DNA of 64,000 bases from an uncultured Coriobacteriaceae bacterium (GTDB lineage Bacteria; Actinomycetota; Coriobacteriia; Coriobacteriales; Atopobiaceae). Of the stretch, positions 1 through 9,060 are shown one piece after another (position 1 is the stretch's first letter; each line of letters opens with the position of its first letter). The stretch spans positions 43,232-107,231 of the forward strand of contig CADCHF010000003.1 of assembly GCA_902801175.1 (NCBI GenBank), given 5' to 3'. A program made the translations under genes and the position numbers. The notes beneath the pieces were generated by a model that ran no database searches, was not told the DNA's origin, and saw only the letters and a list, made by a program, of their open reading frames with translations.

Positions 1-603
1 CTGCGCCAGGGCGTCTTTGCCATCGCAATCGGTGGCGCCATCGTCGTTGCCTACCTGTTCTTCTTCTATCAGGGCCTTGGCCTTCTCACCATGGGCTCGC
101 TTGCGGTCTTTGGCATCATCTACCTTGGCCTTCTTGCGCTGCTCTCGCGCATGGGCTCGTTCGCTCTCACGCTGCCTGGCCTGGCTGGCGTGGTGCTCAC
201 CACGGGCTCGGCGGCCGACTCGTCGATTCTCGTTCTGGAGCGCTTCCGCGAGGAGATCCGCATGGGTCGCTCGGTTCGCAACGCTGCCATCGGCGGCACC
301 AAGGAGGGCATCTCCACCTCGCTCGATGCAGACGCCGTACAGCTCGTCACCGCTCTTGCGCTGTTCTTCATGGCCGTTGGTCCCGTTAAGGGCTTTGGCC
401 TGACCACGGCACTGGGCATTCTCTGCGACCTTGTCACCATGTTCCTGTTCAAGGCCCCTGCGCTGAGGCTGCTGGGCATGGGCACCATCCAAAAGCATCC
501 TCGCTTCTGGGGTATTGCAAGCGACCTGGCTGAGGCTGAGGAGACCCTGGGTGCTTCCGCCTCGGATGTCCAGACCAAGAAGGGGGGTGTGGCACATGCG
601 TAA
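1..603 (+). CDS. secD: Protein translocase subunit SecD, C-terminal part (5' end outside window)
   Basis: The open frame enters from base 1 and ends at 601-603, leaving about 200 C-terminal residues. They form the RND-type membrane half of SecD: several hydrophobic helices, the loop motif SSILVLERFREE (the family's DANVLIFERIREE region, here altered to AADSS), and a cytoplasmic tail. SecD works with SecF to complete preprotein export through SecYEG using the proton motive force. The stop overlaps the secF start by 8 bases, so the two are probably translationally coupled. The start and the large extracytoplasmic domain lie upstream of the window. Confidence 0.93.
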   Translation: MRQGVFAIAIGGAIVVAYLFFFYQGLGLLTMGSLAVFGIIYLGLLALLSRMGSFALTLPGLAGVVLTTGSAADSSILVLERFREEIRMGRSVRNAAIGGTKEGISTSLDADAVQLVTALALFFMAVGPVKGFGLTTALGILCDLVTMFLFKAPALRLLGMGTIQKHPRFWGIASDLAEAEETLGASASDVQTKKGGVAHA

Positions 604-1549
604 CCACTTCTCCTTTGAGATTCCCTTCATGCGCTATCGCAAGGTGCTGCTCACCATTTCTGCAGTGATGTCGGTGCTGGCCATCGTCGGCCTCATCGTG
701 CGTGGTGTCACCTTTGGCATCGAGTTCCAGGGTGGTACCGAGATTGATTTCTATGACACCGGTGCCATTACCATCGACGACATGCGCGAGGCGCTGGTTG
801 CCGCCGGTGAGGAGGACCCCACCGTCCAGACCACCACTGTTGAGGGCGAGAGCGGCTTCCTCGTGCGCTCTGGCACGACCGACCCGCAGGTTGCTACCGA
901 GCACGCGGACGCCACTGCTGCTGCCCTCGGGCTCTCTGCCGAGAGCTACAACGTGACCACGATCGGTCCCGACTGGGGTGCCGATGTGACCCGCTCCTCG
1001 CTTTTGGCCTTTGGCGTGGCAATCCTGCTCATCATTGCCTACGTCTCGATCCGCTACGAGTTCAAGATGTCCATCACGGCAGTCATTGCCCTTATCCATG
1101 ACATGGTCATCATCTTGGGCATCTACGCCTGGACGCAGATTCCTGTGACTCCCAACGTGGTTGCCGCCCTTCTCTCCACCATGGGTTTCTCGCTCTACGA
1201 CACGGTCGTTGAGTTTGACCGCACCAATGACAACGCAAAGACGCTGCGCGACGGAGTGCATCGCACCTACATGCAGATCTGCAACTTCTCGGTCAACGAG
1301 GTTGTGGTCCGCTCCATCAACACAACAATCACCACGTTGGTGCCGGAGCTTGCCATGTACTTCTTTGGCGGCGCCACGCTCAAGGACTTTGCGTTTGCCA
1401 TGATCCTGGGCGAGCTGCTTGGTACGTATTCGAGCTATGCGGTGGCAACCCCGCTTCTGGCTATCTGGAAGACCAGGGAGCCGCGCTGGGCAAAGCTGGA
1501 GGCTCGTTATGGCGAGGGGGCAAGCACAACTACCGTAACGGACGCTTAG
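596..1549 (+). CDS. secF: Protein translocase subunit SecF
   Basis: This 317-residue protein is the second half of the SecDF export motor. It has an N-terminal transmembrane helix (about residues 13-37), the SecF signature FGIEFQGGTEI, a short extracytoplasmic domain, and five further helices containing LYDTVVEFDRTNDN, which matches the family's DTIVVFDRIREN motif. The ATG at 596 lies inside the end of secD, with a GGGGG purine run just upstream. An upstream in-frame ATG at 515 is rejected because it would overlap secD by 89 bases. The stop is one base before the recJ start codon, so secD-secF-recJ may share a transcript. The family assignment is secure. Confidence 0.95.
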   Translation: MRNHFSFEIPFMRYRKVLLTISAVMSVLAIVGLIVRGVTFGIEFQGGTEIDFYDTGAITIDDMREALVAAGEEDPTVQTTTVEGESGFLVRSGTTDPQVATEHADATAAALGLSAESYNVTTIGPDWGADVTRSSLLAFGVAILLIIAYVSIRYEFKMSITAVIALIHDMVIILGIYAWTQIPVTPNVVAALLSTMGFSLYDTVVEFDRTNDNAKTLRDGVHRTYMQICNFSVNEVVVRSINTTITTLVPELAMYFFGGATLKDFAFAMILGELLGTYSSYAVATPLLAIWKTREPRWAKLEARYGEGASTTTVTDA

Positions 1550-1550
1550 A

Positions 1551-4500
1551 ATGTCCGGCTTGATAGGCAGCGAGCGCTGGGACCTGCTGCCGTCTGACGA
1601 GGCGAGCGAGCATCGCCTCGTCCAAGCGCTCGCTATATCCCCACTCGTAGCACGTGTCATGGTTGCGCGCGGACTGAGTGAGGTTGATGAGGCGAAGGCC
1701 TTTCTCTCACCCTCTTTGGAGCGCGACTGGCACGACCCCATGCTCATTCCCGGTATGGGCGAAGCCGCCGACCGCCTTGAGCTCGCCATCCAGCATGGCG
1801 AGACCGTGGCGGTCTTTGGCGATTTCGACGTGGACGGAATGAGCGCCACCTGTTTGCTCACCTTGGGCCTGCGCGACCTTGGCGGGAACGCATACCCCTT
1901 CATTCCAAATCGCTTTGGCGAGGGTTACGGCCTCTCTCAGGAGGCTCTCGACCGAGTGATCGAGAGCTACCATCCCTCGCTCGTGGTGACCGTTGACAAC
2001 GGCATTGCCGCGGCGCGGGAGGTGGAGTGGCTGCTTTCGCAAGGCATAGACGTTGTGATCACCGACCACCACGAGCCGGGTGACCTCGTTCCCGTTGGCG
2101 TACCGGTGACCGACCCAAAGCTCTGGCCAGACTGCCCCTCGCGGGAGCTCGCCGGGGCAGGGGTGGCCCTCAAGCTTATAGATGTGCTTGGGCACCGCTT
2201 GGGACAGCCCGAGCTCTGGCGGCGCTACACCGAGGTTGCCACGCTTGGCACCATCTCCGACATGATGCTTCTTGTTGGTGAGAACCGTGCCCTGGTGACA
2301 GACGGCATTGCGCACATGCGTCGGACCTCGCGTCCCGGTGTGCTTGCCCTTGCCGCCACCGCGGGCGTTGACATCACGGAGATTACAGCCGACTCGCTCC
2401 CGTTCTCGCTCATCCCCAGGCTCAACGCAGCTGGCAGAATGGGCTCCACGGATGTGGCCTTCGACCTGCTCTTTACCAACGACCCGGCCGAGGCAAGCGT
2501 GCTTGCGGCCCGTCTTGAGCAGATCAACAACGAGCGGCGCGAGACCGAGTCCAAGCTTACCGATGCCGCAATGGCCGAGGTGGAGCGCACCTACAAGGGC
2601 GCGCCTGTCATAGTCGCGGCAGGAGAGGGCTGGCACGAGGGCGTAAAGGGCATCGTGGCCAGTCGCATCACAAACAGATACCACGTGCCCGCGATTCTCT
2701 TTGGCATAAACGATGGCATAGCGCGTGGCTCCGGTCGCTCGGTTGGGTCCGTTGACCTGTTCCATGCGGTGGAGCAGTGCTCCGACCTGCTCGTTCGCTT
2801 TGGCGGACATGCGGGTGCCGTTGGCGTCACCTGTGAGGTTGACAAGCTCGACGCCTTCCGCGAGCGGCTCGAGCAGGTCATGGCCAAGGTTCCCAAGGAG
2901 CAGCTTGTTGACCGTGGCGAGGTTGCCGCACTGGTCAAGCTCTCCGAGATGACGGTCATGGGCATCGACGAGCTTGAGGTCCTGCAGCCCTTTGGCCAGG
3001 GCAACAAGAAGCCCCTGCTTGGCGTGCGTGGCGTCTGCATGCGCAATCGCGTGCGCGTTGGCGCCGATGGCAGCCATCTGCGGTTCACCGCCTCCGACGG
3101 GCTGAGCTCCGTGCCTGCCATCATGTTCCGCACCCCAAAGATCGAGCGGGCAGCGGCCTGCGAAGAGGTCGTTGACCTCGTGTTTGAGCCAGTGAGCGAG
3201 ACCTGGCAGGGCCGCACGAAGCCCAAGCTCATGGTGCGCGACATCCTCTATCGCAATGTGGATGAGGCCCCGCTGGGGACTCAGGTGACCACCATTGCTG
3301 ACGACCTCTTTGAGCGTGCGGAGCAGATCTTGGCTCGCGACGCCTATGCGGGCCTTGCCGAGGCCTCGAGCTTTATGACAAAGGTCATGGGAGTGACCTT
3401 TGAGGGTCGCCAGGCCGTGGTGGCGTCTCTGTGCGCCGGACAGGAGCTGGCCATTGCTCGCCAGCCACAGAACCCCGTTGACTCCAACGCGATAGCCCTG
3501 TTCACGGCGGCCGGCGCGCAGGTGGGGTTCCTTCGCAAGGAGATCGCCGCAGCCATTGCCCCCGTCATCGACGGGGGAGTGCACTATCAGGCCTTTGTGT
3601 GCGAGGTCACCGGTGGTGGTGACGGCCAGTCGTACGGGGCAAACATCGAGGTTAAGCGCGAGGAGTCCGAACAGGAACGCAGCGATGCCGAGCAGGCAAA
3701 GGGCATACGTGCACAGCTGGCAATGCTTCCCGCAGCCCAGCTCAACGACGAGCTTCGCCGCGCTTCCATTGGTGCCCACGAGCTGCTGCCCGCGCAGCGC
3801 GAGGCTCTCGCAAGGCTCGGCCAGGGTCACTCGACGCTCTGTGTCATGGCCACCGGCAGGGGGAAGTCCCTCATCTTCCACCTGCATGCGGCGCGTGAGG
3901 CAATAGCTCACAACCGTGCAAGCATCTTTGTGTATCCCCTAAGGGCGCTTGTGGCTGACCAGGCGTTTCACCTGCAGGAGTCGCTCGGCAAGCTTGGCCT
4001 TGTGGTGAGCACGCTCACTGGCGAGACGCAGCTTGACGAGCGTGACCAGACCTTTGCCGCACTGGCCGAAGGAGGCATTGACGTCCTTCTCACCACGCCC
4101 GAGTTCTTGGCGATTCACGCCGAGCGGTTTGCCGCATCTGGCAGGGTGGGCTTTGTGGTCATTGACGAGGCGCACCATGCTGGCACCGCAAAGGGCGGAA
4201 ACCGCAGCGCCTACACCCAGCTGCCGCATGTTCGCGAGCTGCTTGGCAACCCCGTCATGCTCGCGGTGTCGGCAACGGCCGAGACCGAGGTAGCGCGCGA
4301 GGTCTGCCGGCTCTGTGGGATCAGCGAGCAGGATGTCATTGTTGACGCAAGCGTTCGCTCCAATCTCATCCTCCGCGACTGTCGTGACATCAGGGACCGC
4401 GAGTCTGCTCTTGTGTCGCTGGTCGCAGGTGGCCAAAAGTGCGTGATCTATGTCAACTCTCGCGAGCAGTCTGTCACGCTTGCGCGCATGCTCAGGCGCT

Positions 4501-5219
4501 CGATCCCCGAGCTTGGCAGCCGCATCTCGTTCTACAACGCCGGCCTCACGCGCGACGAGCGCACCAAGGTGGAGGACGCCTTTAGGTCGGGCCTGCTCAC
4601 GTGCATCGTCTCGACGAGCGCCTTTGGCGAGGGGGTCAACCTGCCCGACATTCGCGACGTGGTGCTCTACCACCTGCCGTTTGGCTCCATTGAGTTCAAC
4701 CAGATGAGTGGACGAGCCGGCCGTGACGGCATGGCCGCGCGGGTTCACCTGCTGTTTGGCGAGAAGGACGCTCGCATAAACGAGTTTGTCCTGGAGGGGT
4801 CCGCCCCGGCGCGCAACGACCTAGTGGCGCTCTATCGCGCGCTCATGACCATTGGGCGTCGTGAACAGGCCGAGGGCAATGACTCGTTTGCCATGTCGAA
4901 TGCCGACATAGCCGAGCAGGCCTGTCTCATTGATACACGCTCCAGGCTCGATGACCGCTCGGTGTCATGCGGCATCTCGATCTTCCGTGAGCTGGGCTTC
5001 TTGCAGACCTCCGGACATGGCACCGCTCGCAGGATCAGCATGGTTGCCAATCCTCCGCGCATGGACCTCGAGCAGTCCACCCGCTATGTGGAGGGCCTGC
5101 ACTCGCGCGACGCCTTCGCGGAGTTTAGGGACTGGGCTCTGCATGCGAGTGACGAGGAGATGCTGGCGCGCATCAACCGTCCCATCACGCCGAGCTTTGG
5201 ATCGGTGGTAGACGGCTAG
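1551..5219 (+). CDS. recJ: RecJ single-strand exonuclease fused to HIRAN and DEAH (RecQ-like) helicase domains
   Basis: The 1222-residue protein is about twice a normal RecJ. Residues 1-570 are RecJ: DFDVDG (91-96), VTVDNGI (146-152), the DHH motif in TDHHEP (171-176), and the DHHA1-type motif RFGGHAGAVG (416-425), all expected for a metal-dependent 5'-3' ssDNA exonuclease. Residues about 608-690 resemble a HIRAN domain (GVTFEGR, RQPQNPVDSNAIAL, VGFLRKE). Residues about 740-1080 are a superfamily 2 helicase: MATGRGKS (766-773), DEAHH (872-876), SATA (907-910), STSAFGEGVNLPD and QMSGRAGRDG (1051-1060). A winged-helix-like tail follows. No frameshift separates the parts, so it is a true fusion. 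The inferred role is coupled unwinding and resection in recombinational repair. It starts right after secF. Confidence 0.93.
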   Translation: MSGLIGSERWDLLPSDEASEHRLVQALAISPLVARVMVARGLSEVDEAKAFLSPSLERDWHDPMLIPGMGEAADRLELAIQHGETVAVFGDFDVDGMSATCLLTLGLRDLGGNAYPFIPNRFGEGYGLSQEALDRVIESYHPSLVVTVDNGIAAAREVEWLLSQGIDVVITDHHEPGDLVPVGVPVTDPKLWPDCPSRELAGAGVALKLIDVLGHRLGQPELWRRYTEVATLGTISDMMLLVGENRALVTDGIAHMRRTSRPGVLALAATAGVDITEITADSLPFSLIPRLNAAGRMGSTDVAFDLLFTNDPAEASVLAARLEQINNERRETESKLTDAAMAEVERTYKGAPVIVAAGEGWHEGVKGIVASRITNRYHVPAILFGINDGIARGSGRSVGSVDLFHAVEQCSDLLVRFGGHAGAVGVTCEVDKLDAFRERLEQVMAKVPKEQLVDRGEVAALVKLSEMTVMGIDELEVLQPFGQGNKKPLLGVRGVCMRNRVRVGADGSHLRFTASDGLSSVPAIMFRTPKIERAAACEEVVDLVFEPVSETWQGRTKPKLMVRDILYRNVDEAPLGTQVTTIADDLFERAEQILARDAYAGLAEASSFMTKVMGVTFEGRQAVVASLCAGQELAIARQPQNPVDSNAIALFTAAGAQVGFLRKEIAAAIAPVIDGGVHYQAFVCEVTGGGDGQSYGANIEVKREESEQERSDAEQAKGIRAQLAMLPAAQLNDELRRASIGAHELLPAQREALARLGQGHSTLCVMATGRGKSLIFHLHAAREAIAHNRASIFVYPLRALVADQAFHLQESLGKLGLVVSTLTGETQLDERDQTFAALAEGGIDVLLTTPEFLAIHAERFAASGRVGFVVIDEAHHAGTAKGGNRSAYTQLPHVRELLGNPVMLAVSATAETEVAREVCRLCGISEQDVIVDASVRSNLILRDCRDIRDRESALVSLVAGGQKCVIYVNSREQSVTLARMLRRSIPELGSRISFYNAGLTRDERTKVEDAFRSGLLTCIVSTSAFGEGVNLPDIRDVVLYHLPFGSIEFNQMSGRAGRDGMAARVHLLFGEKDARINEFVLEGSAPARNDLVALYRALMTIGRREQAEGNDSFAMSNADIAEQACLIDTRSRLDDRSVSCGISIFRELGFLQTSGHGTARRISMVANPPRMDLEQSTRYVEGLHSRDAFAEFRDWALHASDEEMLARINRPITPSFGSVVDG

Positions 5220-5261
5220 GGACCGCGGGTACGCAGACTCATACAAAGAAGAAGACGCTAA

Positions 5262-5292
5262 GGCGCTCGTGGTAACCGCGAGCGCCTTTCTG
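5262..5292 (+). terminator. Rho-independent terminator after recJ
   Basis: The arms GGCGCTCG (5262-5269) and CGAGCGCC (5279-5286) pair perfectly and are followed by TTTCTGT. It lies between recJ and rel. Confidence 0.65.
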
Positions 5293-5401
5293 TCGCGCTG
5301 GCGCACCGTCCTCGGTCGCCCACTCAGACCATTCATGCCATCGGCATGAGCCTGTGCTAATCTTGATTGTCTGTACACGCACGCTGTGTGGGGGAGGCAC
5401 G

Positions 5402-7726
5402 ATGGACGCAACAAAGAAGGACACGCAGCTTCGCGAGAAGCCCGCGCCAGGCGCTGACAACTGGCGTGTGCTGCAGGTCACCTGCGCCAGCTACCTCGAC
5501 GACGAGGCCATGGACAAGATCAACCGTGCCTATGACTTTGCCCGCGAGTTCCATCGCAACCAAAAGCGCCGCTCGGGAGAGCCCTACATCAACCACCCTG
5601 TAGAGGTGGCCATCATCCTGGCCTCAGACCTGCACATGGACGAGGACCCCATCTGTGCGGCCATCCTACACGACACGGTGGAGGACACAGAGGCCACGCT
5701 TGCCGACCTCTCCGATCGCTTTGGCTCCACTGTTGCCGACCTGGTCGATGGTGTGACCAAGCTCACGCAGGTGGAGGTGTCATCACTCGACGAGAAGCAG
5801 GCCCTCAACCTGCGCAAGATGTTCCTCGCCATGAGCAAGGACATCCGCGTGCTCATCATCAAGCTTGCCGACCGCCTGCACAACATGCGCACGATGGCAG
5901 CCCTGCCGCCCCAGAAGCGCATCCAAAAGTCGCGCGAGACGATGGATGTCTATGCGCCTCTTGCCGACCGTCTGGGTATCTCGTCAATCAAATGGGAGCT
6001 CGAGGACCTCGCCTTCTTCTACCTGCAGCCCGAGGAGTACGAGCGCATCGCCCGTATGGTGCAGGACTCCCGCGCGCATCGCGAAGAGAAGACCAACGAG
6101 GCCATCAAGATCCTCGACGACGAGCTGAGGCGTGTGGGCCTGACGGGCTACCAGATCAACGGACGCCCCAAGCACCTGTGGTCCATCTATCAAAAGATGA
6201 CGCGCAAGCGCAAGGAGTTCTCCGACATCTACGACCTCATCGCCCTGCGCGTGCTGACCGAGACGGTGGGAGACTGCTATTCGGTGCTGGGCGCCGTCCA
6301 CTCCCTGTGGCACCCGCTGCCTGGACGCTTCAAGGACTACGTGGCCATGCCCAAGGCAAATGGCTACCAGTCCCTGCACACCACGGTGATTGGCGCCGAC
6401 GTGCGCCCGGTCGAGATTCAGATTCGCACCTTTGAGATGCACAACAAGGCGGAGTATGGCATTGCTGCCCACTGGCTGTACAAGAGCTCGGGCAACTCGC
6501 AGGGCCGCATGAGCGCAGACGAGCTCTCGGTTGACACGCAGATCAACTGGATCCGTCGATCGCTGGACTGGGCCACCGAGGAAGCCGAGATCGAAGACCC
6601 CCACGAGTTCCTCAACAGCCTGCGCGTAGACCTCTTTGAGCACGAGATCTTTGTATTTACCCCAAAGGGCGAGGTCATGAGCCTAAGGCGCGAGTCCACC
6701 CCTCTCGACTTTGCCTACGCCGTTCACACCGAGGTGGGAAACCATTGCATAGGTGCCAAGGTCAACGGCTCGATGGTCCCGCTTACCTATAAGCTGCAGA
6801 GCGGCGACCGTGTAGAGATCATCACCAACAAGAACGCCAAACCGGGTCACGACTGGCTCAACATGGTGGTAACGCCATCAGCTCGCTCAAAGATTCGCAA
6901 GTACTTTGCCACTGCCTCAAAGAGTGACGATGCCGATCGCGGTCGCGGGTACCTTTCGCTCGAGCTTCGCAAGCACGGTCTCGGCATCTCCTCGGCCCGT
7001 GTGACGAAGGCTCTTGAGAAGGTTCTCGAGACGACAGACTACCGCGATGTCGAGACCTTGCTCGCCGCCATTGGCACTGGCAAGGTGTCGCCCAAGATGA
7101 TTGCCCACCGCGTTGACGATGCGGTTGCGGAGACTCGCCCTGCGAGCGAGATCGAGCGTGAGGCGCGCAAGGCAAATCGCAAGATGCTCATTGAGGAAGA
7201 CCGCCCGCTCGTTCAGACAAAGACGCGTGACCGCAAGCACCGCTCGAGCTGTGGCGTGGTCGCCAAGGGTGACCCCGACCTGGCCGTGCACCTGGCGCAC
7301 TGCTGCAGCCCTGTGGCCGGCGACGAGATCGTGGGTTTTGTCACGCGCGGACGCGGCGTGAGCGTCCATCGCGCAAGCTGTCCCAACGTGAAGAGCCTGA
7401 TGGAGCATCCCGAGCGCATGATTGAGGTCGAGTGGGACGCCTCTGGAGCTACGGAGTTTCAGGTTGAGATTGTTGTCGAGGCAACGGACCGTCAGGGCCT
7501 GCTCAAGGACGTCACCATTGCGCTCTCCGAGGCCGGCTGCAACATCCTGTCGGCTGCCACGCAGACGAGCGCGACGGGCGTGGCGCGCCTGCGCTTCCTC
7601 ATTGAGCTCTCCGACGCCTCGATGCTGAACCCGCTGCTTGCACGCGTGAGCAGGGTGCCGTCGGTCTACGACGCCCGCCGCATCATGCCGGGCGAGGGCG
7701 CGCAGTCGCTCAGGCGTCGCGTGTAG
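5402..7726 (+). CDS. rel: Bifunctional (p)ppGpp synthetase/hydrolase (Rel/SpoT family)
   Basis: The 774-residue long RSH enzyme makes and degrades the stringent-response alarmone (p)ppGpp. The order is HD hydrolase with an intact HDTVED (90-95) and KLADRLHNMRT (154-164); synthetase (about 240-360) with PKHLWSIYQKM and YVAMPKANGYQSLHTT; TGS (413-475); a Cys-rich regulatory segment (about 632-660, HCCSPVAGDEI); and a C-terminal ACT domain (688-765). An intact HD site supports bifunctionality, as expected for the single RSH of an actinobacterium. The ATG at 5402 is preferred over the upstream in-frame ATG at 5354 because GGGGGAGG lies just before it. A terminator separates it from recJ. Confidence 0.95.
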   Translation: MDATKKDTQLREKPAPGADNWRVLQVTCASYLDDEAMDKINRAYDFAREFHRNQKRRSGEPYINHPVEVAIILASDLHMDEDPICAAILHDTVEDTEATLADLSDRFGSTVADLVDGVTKLTQVEVSSLDEKQALNLRKMFLAMSKDIRVLIIKLADRLHNMRTMAALPPQKRIQKSRETMDVYAPLADRLGISSIKWELEDLAFFYLQPEEYERIARMVQDSRAHREEKTNEAIKILDDELRRVGLTGYQINGRPKHLWSIYQKMTRKRKEFSDIYDLIALRVLTETVGDCYSVLGAVHSLWHPLPGRFKDYVAMPKANGYQSLHTTVIGADVRPVEIQIRTFEMHNKAEYGIAAHWLYKSSGNSQGRMSADELSVDTQINWIRRSLDWATEEAEIEDPHEFLNSLRVDLFEHEIFVFTPKGEVMSLRRESTPLDFAYAVHTEVGNHCIGAKVNGSMVPLTYKLQSGDRVEIITNKNAKPGHDWLNMVVTPSARSKIRKYFATASKSDDADRGRGYLSLELRKHGLGISSARVTKALEKVLETTDYRDVETLLAAIGTGKVSPKMIAHRVDDAVAETRPASEIEREARKANRKMLIEEDRPLVQTKTRDRKHRSSCGVVAKGDPDLAVHLAHCCSPVAGDEIVGFVTRGRGVSVHRASCPNVKSLMEHPERMIEVEWDASGATEFQVEIVVEATDRQGLLKDVTIALSEAGCNILSAATQTSATGVARLRFLIELSDASMLNPLLARVSRVPSVYDARRIMPGEGAQSLRRRV

Positions 7727-7762
7727 GCACTAGCCGGACGTAGGACCAGTGGGGAGCATTCC

Positions 7763-8437
7763 ATGGCCGAACAGGATCAGATTCGCCTCTTCGTGGTGGG
7801 AGACATCCAGACCAACTGCTATGCGTACATCTCGCAGGGGGAGTGCCTGGTCGTGGACCCCGGCGCCTCTGGTGCGCAGATTGCCGAGGCTCTGGCGGAT
7901 GTCAAGGTGACCCAAGTTGTGGCTACCCATCGCCATCACGACCATGTGGGCGGTGTCCGTGCGCTGGTGGAGGCGACCGGGGCACCGTGGGCCATCTCCG
8001 CTGCCGACGCTGAGCTGGCGACTCGCGCCATCGAGATATCGTCGCACGACGTGGGCGGGCTCGGCGGCGTTGTTGACAATCCGCCCGAGCCGGACAGGAC
8101 GCTCGTCGAGGGCGACATACTCGAGGTGGGGAGTGCTCGCTTTAGGGTCATCGAGACGCCGGGACACACGCCGGGCTGCGTCATCTTGATGGGGGAGGGC
8201 TCGGCCGAGGGCATAGCCTTTGTTGGAGACACGCTCTTTGCGGGGTCGTGTGGTCGCTGCGATCTTATGGGTGGCAGCTGGCCTGCAATGCAGAAGACCC
8301 TCGAGCGACTGAGCACGCTCATCGACCCTGCGACCACGCTGCTCAGCGGCCACGGTGAGGTCACCACAATGGAGCGTGAGCTGGCCACAAACCCATACCT
8401 CCAGCCAGGCGCCTGGCGTCCCTCCTTTGGGGAGTAG
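7763..8437 (+). CDS. Metallo-beta-lactamase-fold hydrolase (glyoxalase II-like)
   Basis: The 224-residue protein carries the metal-binding signature THRHHDHVGG (His56, His58, Asp60, His61), then ETPGHTPGCV, VGDTLFAGSCGRCD and a late SGHGE, the set of ligands for a binuclear metal site. The architecture matches glyoxalase II-like hydrolases, often annotated as hydroxyacylglutathione hydrolase. Actinobacteria generally lack glutathione, so the true thioester or other substrate is unknown. The ATG at 7763 has GGGGAG seven bases upstream. It follows rel by 36 bases and may be cotranscribed; rel followed by an MBL-fold gene is a common arrangement in Gram-positives. Confidence 0.9.
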   Translation: MAEQDQIRLFVVGDIQTNCYAYISQGECLVVDPGASGAQIAEALADVKVTQVVATHRHHDHVGGVRALVEATGAPWAISAADAELATRAIEISSHDVGGLGGVVDNPPEPDRTLVEGDILEVGSARFRVIETPGHTPGCVILMGEGSAEGIAFVGDTLFAGSCGRCDLMGGSWPAMQKTLERLSTLIDPATTLLSGHGEVTTMERELATNPYLQPGAWRPSFGE

Positions 8438-8466
8438 CTGGAACGGAGAACTGCCCGGGTCCTGAC

Positions 8467-8502
8467 AAACAGAAAGCCGACAAGACACGTGGCTTGTCGG
8501 CC
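8467..8502 (-). terminator. Terminator for tRNA-Leu
   Basis: The arms 8476-8484 (GCCGACAAG) and 8493-8501 (CTTGTCGGC) form a perfect 9-bp stem. Read on the minus strand it is followed by TTTCTGTTT, so it fits termination of the tRNA transcript. It may also stop read-through from the plus-strand hydrolase gene. Confidence 0.7.
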
Positions 8503-8516
8503 CCAAAGGAGTCATA

Positions 8517-8601
8517 TGGTGCCCGGAGCGAGACTCGAACTCGCACACCTTTCGGTAGAGGTTTTTGAGACCACCGCGTCTGCCAATTCCGCCATCCGGG
8601 C
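8517..8601 (-). tRNA. tRNA-Leu (anticodon CAA)
   Basis: On the minus strand the 85-nt sequence has a 7-bp acceptor stem (GCCCGGA pairing with TCCGGGC), an A discriminator, an encoded CCA end, a D-arm of the type GGCGGAATTGGCAGACG, a long variable arm (TACCGAAAGGTG) and the T-loop GTTCGAGTC. The 7-nt anticodon loop is CTCAAAA, giving CAA, which reads UUG. The long variable arm makes it a class II tRNA, and the sequence is leucine-like. One T-T mismatch is visible in the anticodon stem. A TATGAT box at 8614-8619 (minus) is a possible -10 element. Confidence 0.93.
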
Positions 8602-9060
8602 AGGTGCGCAAACATCATAGCATGAACTTGCTGGCCTGTGGGGAACGAACAAACGCGTTAACCCAGAGAAGAGTCGAAGCGAGTATCTAAGCTATCATGT
8701 TCTAGCTCAAGAGCATGCAATGGAGGCGCCATGAGAAGGAGCATCTTTGCAAAGCAAATGTGGCATTCAAAATGGTAGCCAACAAGGTGTGTGCATCTTT
8801 TGAGGGCTTGCGCGGTAGCTTGTGTGGGCGTAAGATATCTCCTGTTGTGGCTCAGGGCCACACCCAAAGTGGGATCGAAAGTGGGTCCCCACCTTGCGGC
8901 GCCTTTTGGCAGCTGTCTGGTCAGACAACGTATGCTACTCGTCCCAACAGGGGCGTAACGTGTCTCCTGGATGCTGTCTTGGCACCAGGAGTTTTTTCAT
9001 GCGGCAAACGCCGCAGCAAGAAGCGGCAACGCAGCCGCGCATGAAGGGAAGGTGGAAAAG
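8602..9060 (+). other. Non-coding leader region between tRNA-Leu and infC
   Basis: No protein is recognisable here on either strand. The region holds the putative tRNA-Leu -10 box on the minus strand and, on the plus strand, a weak promoter candidate (TTGGCA at 8906-8911, 19-bp gap, TATGCT at 8931-8936). This is followed by the infC leader with its attenuator hairpin. An ATG at 8971 in frame with infC lies inside that hairpin and is not a plausible start. Confidence 0.5.
8964..8997 (+). promoter_or_regulatory. Attenuator-type terminator in the infC-rpmI-rplT leader
   Basis: CTCCTGG (8964-8970) pairs with CCAGGAG (8985-8991), and six T follow at once. This intrinsic terminator sits about 65 bases before infC inside its transcript. 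IF3/L35/L20 operons are classically controlled by leader attenuation, with L20 repression known in Bacillus. That ribosomal-protein control applies here is inference. Confidence 0.65.

Noticed and set aside
1707..3911. 734-residue open frame opposite recJ
   Set aside because: It is a typical shadow frame in high-GC DNA, with biased His/Gly/Leu content and no motifs, while the plus strand encodes RecJ with clear motifs.
8971..9060. ATG-started N-terminal extension of infC
   Set aside because: The ATG sits inside the terminator hairpin and the extra residues match no IF-3 protein.
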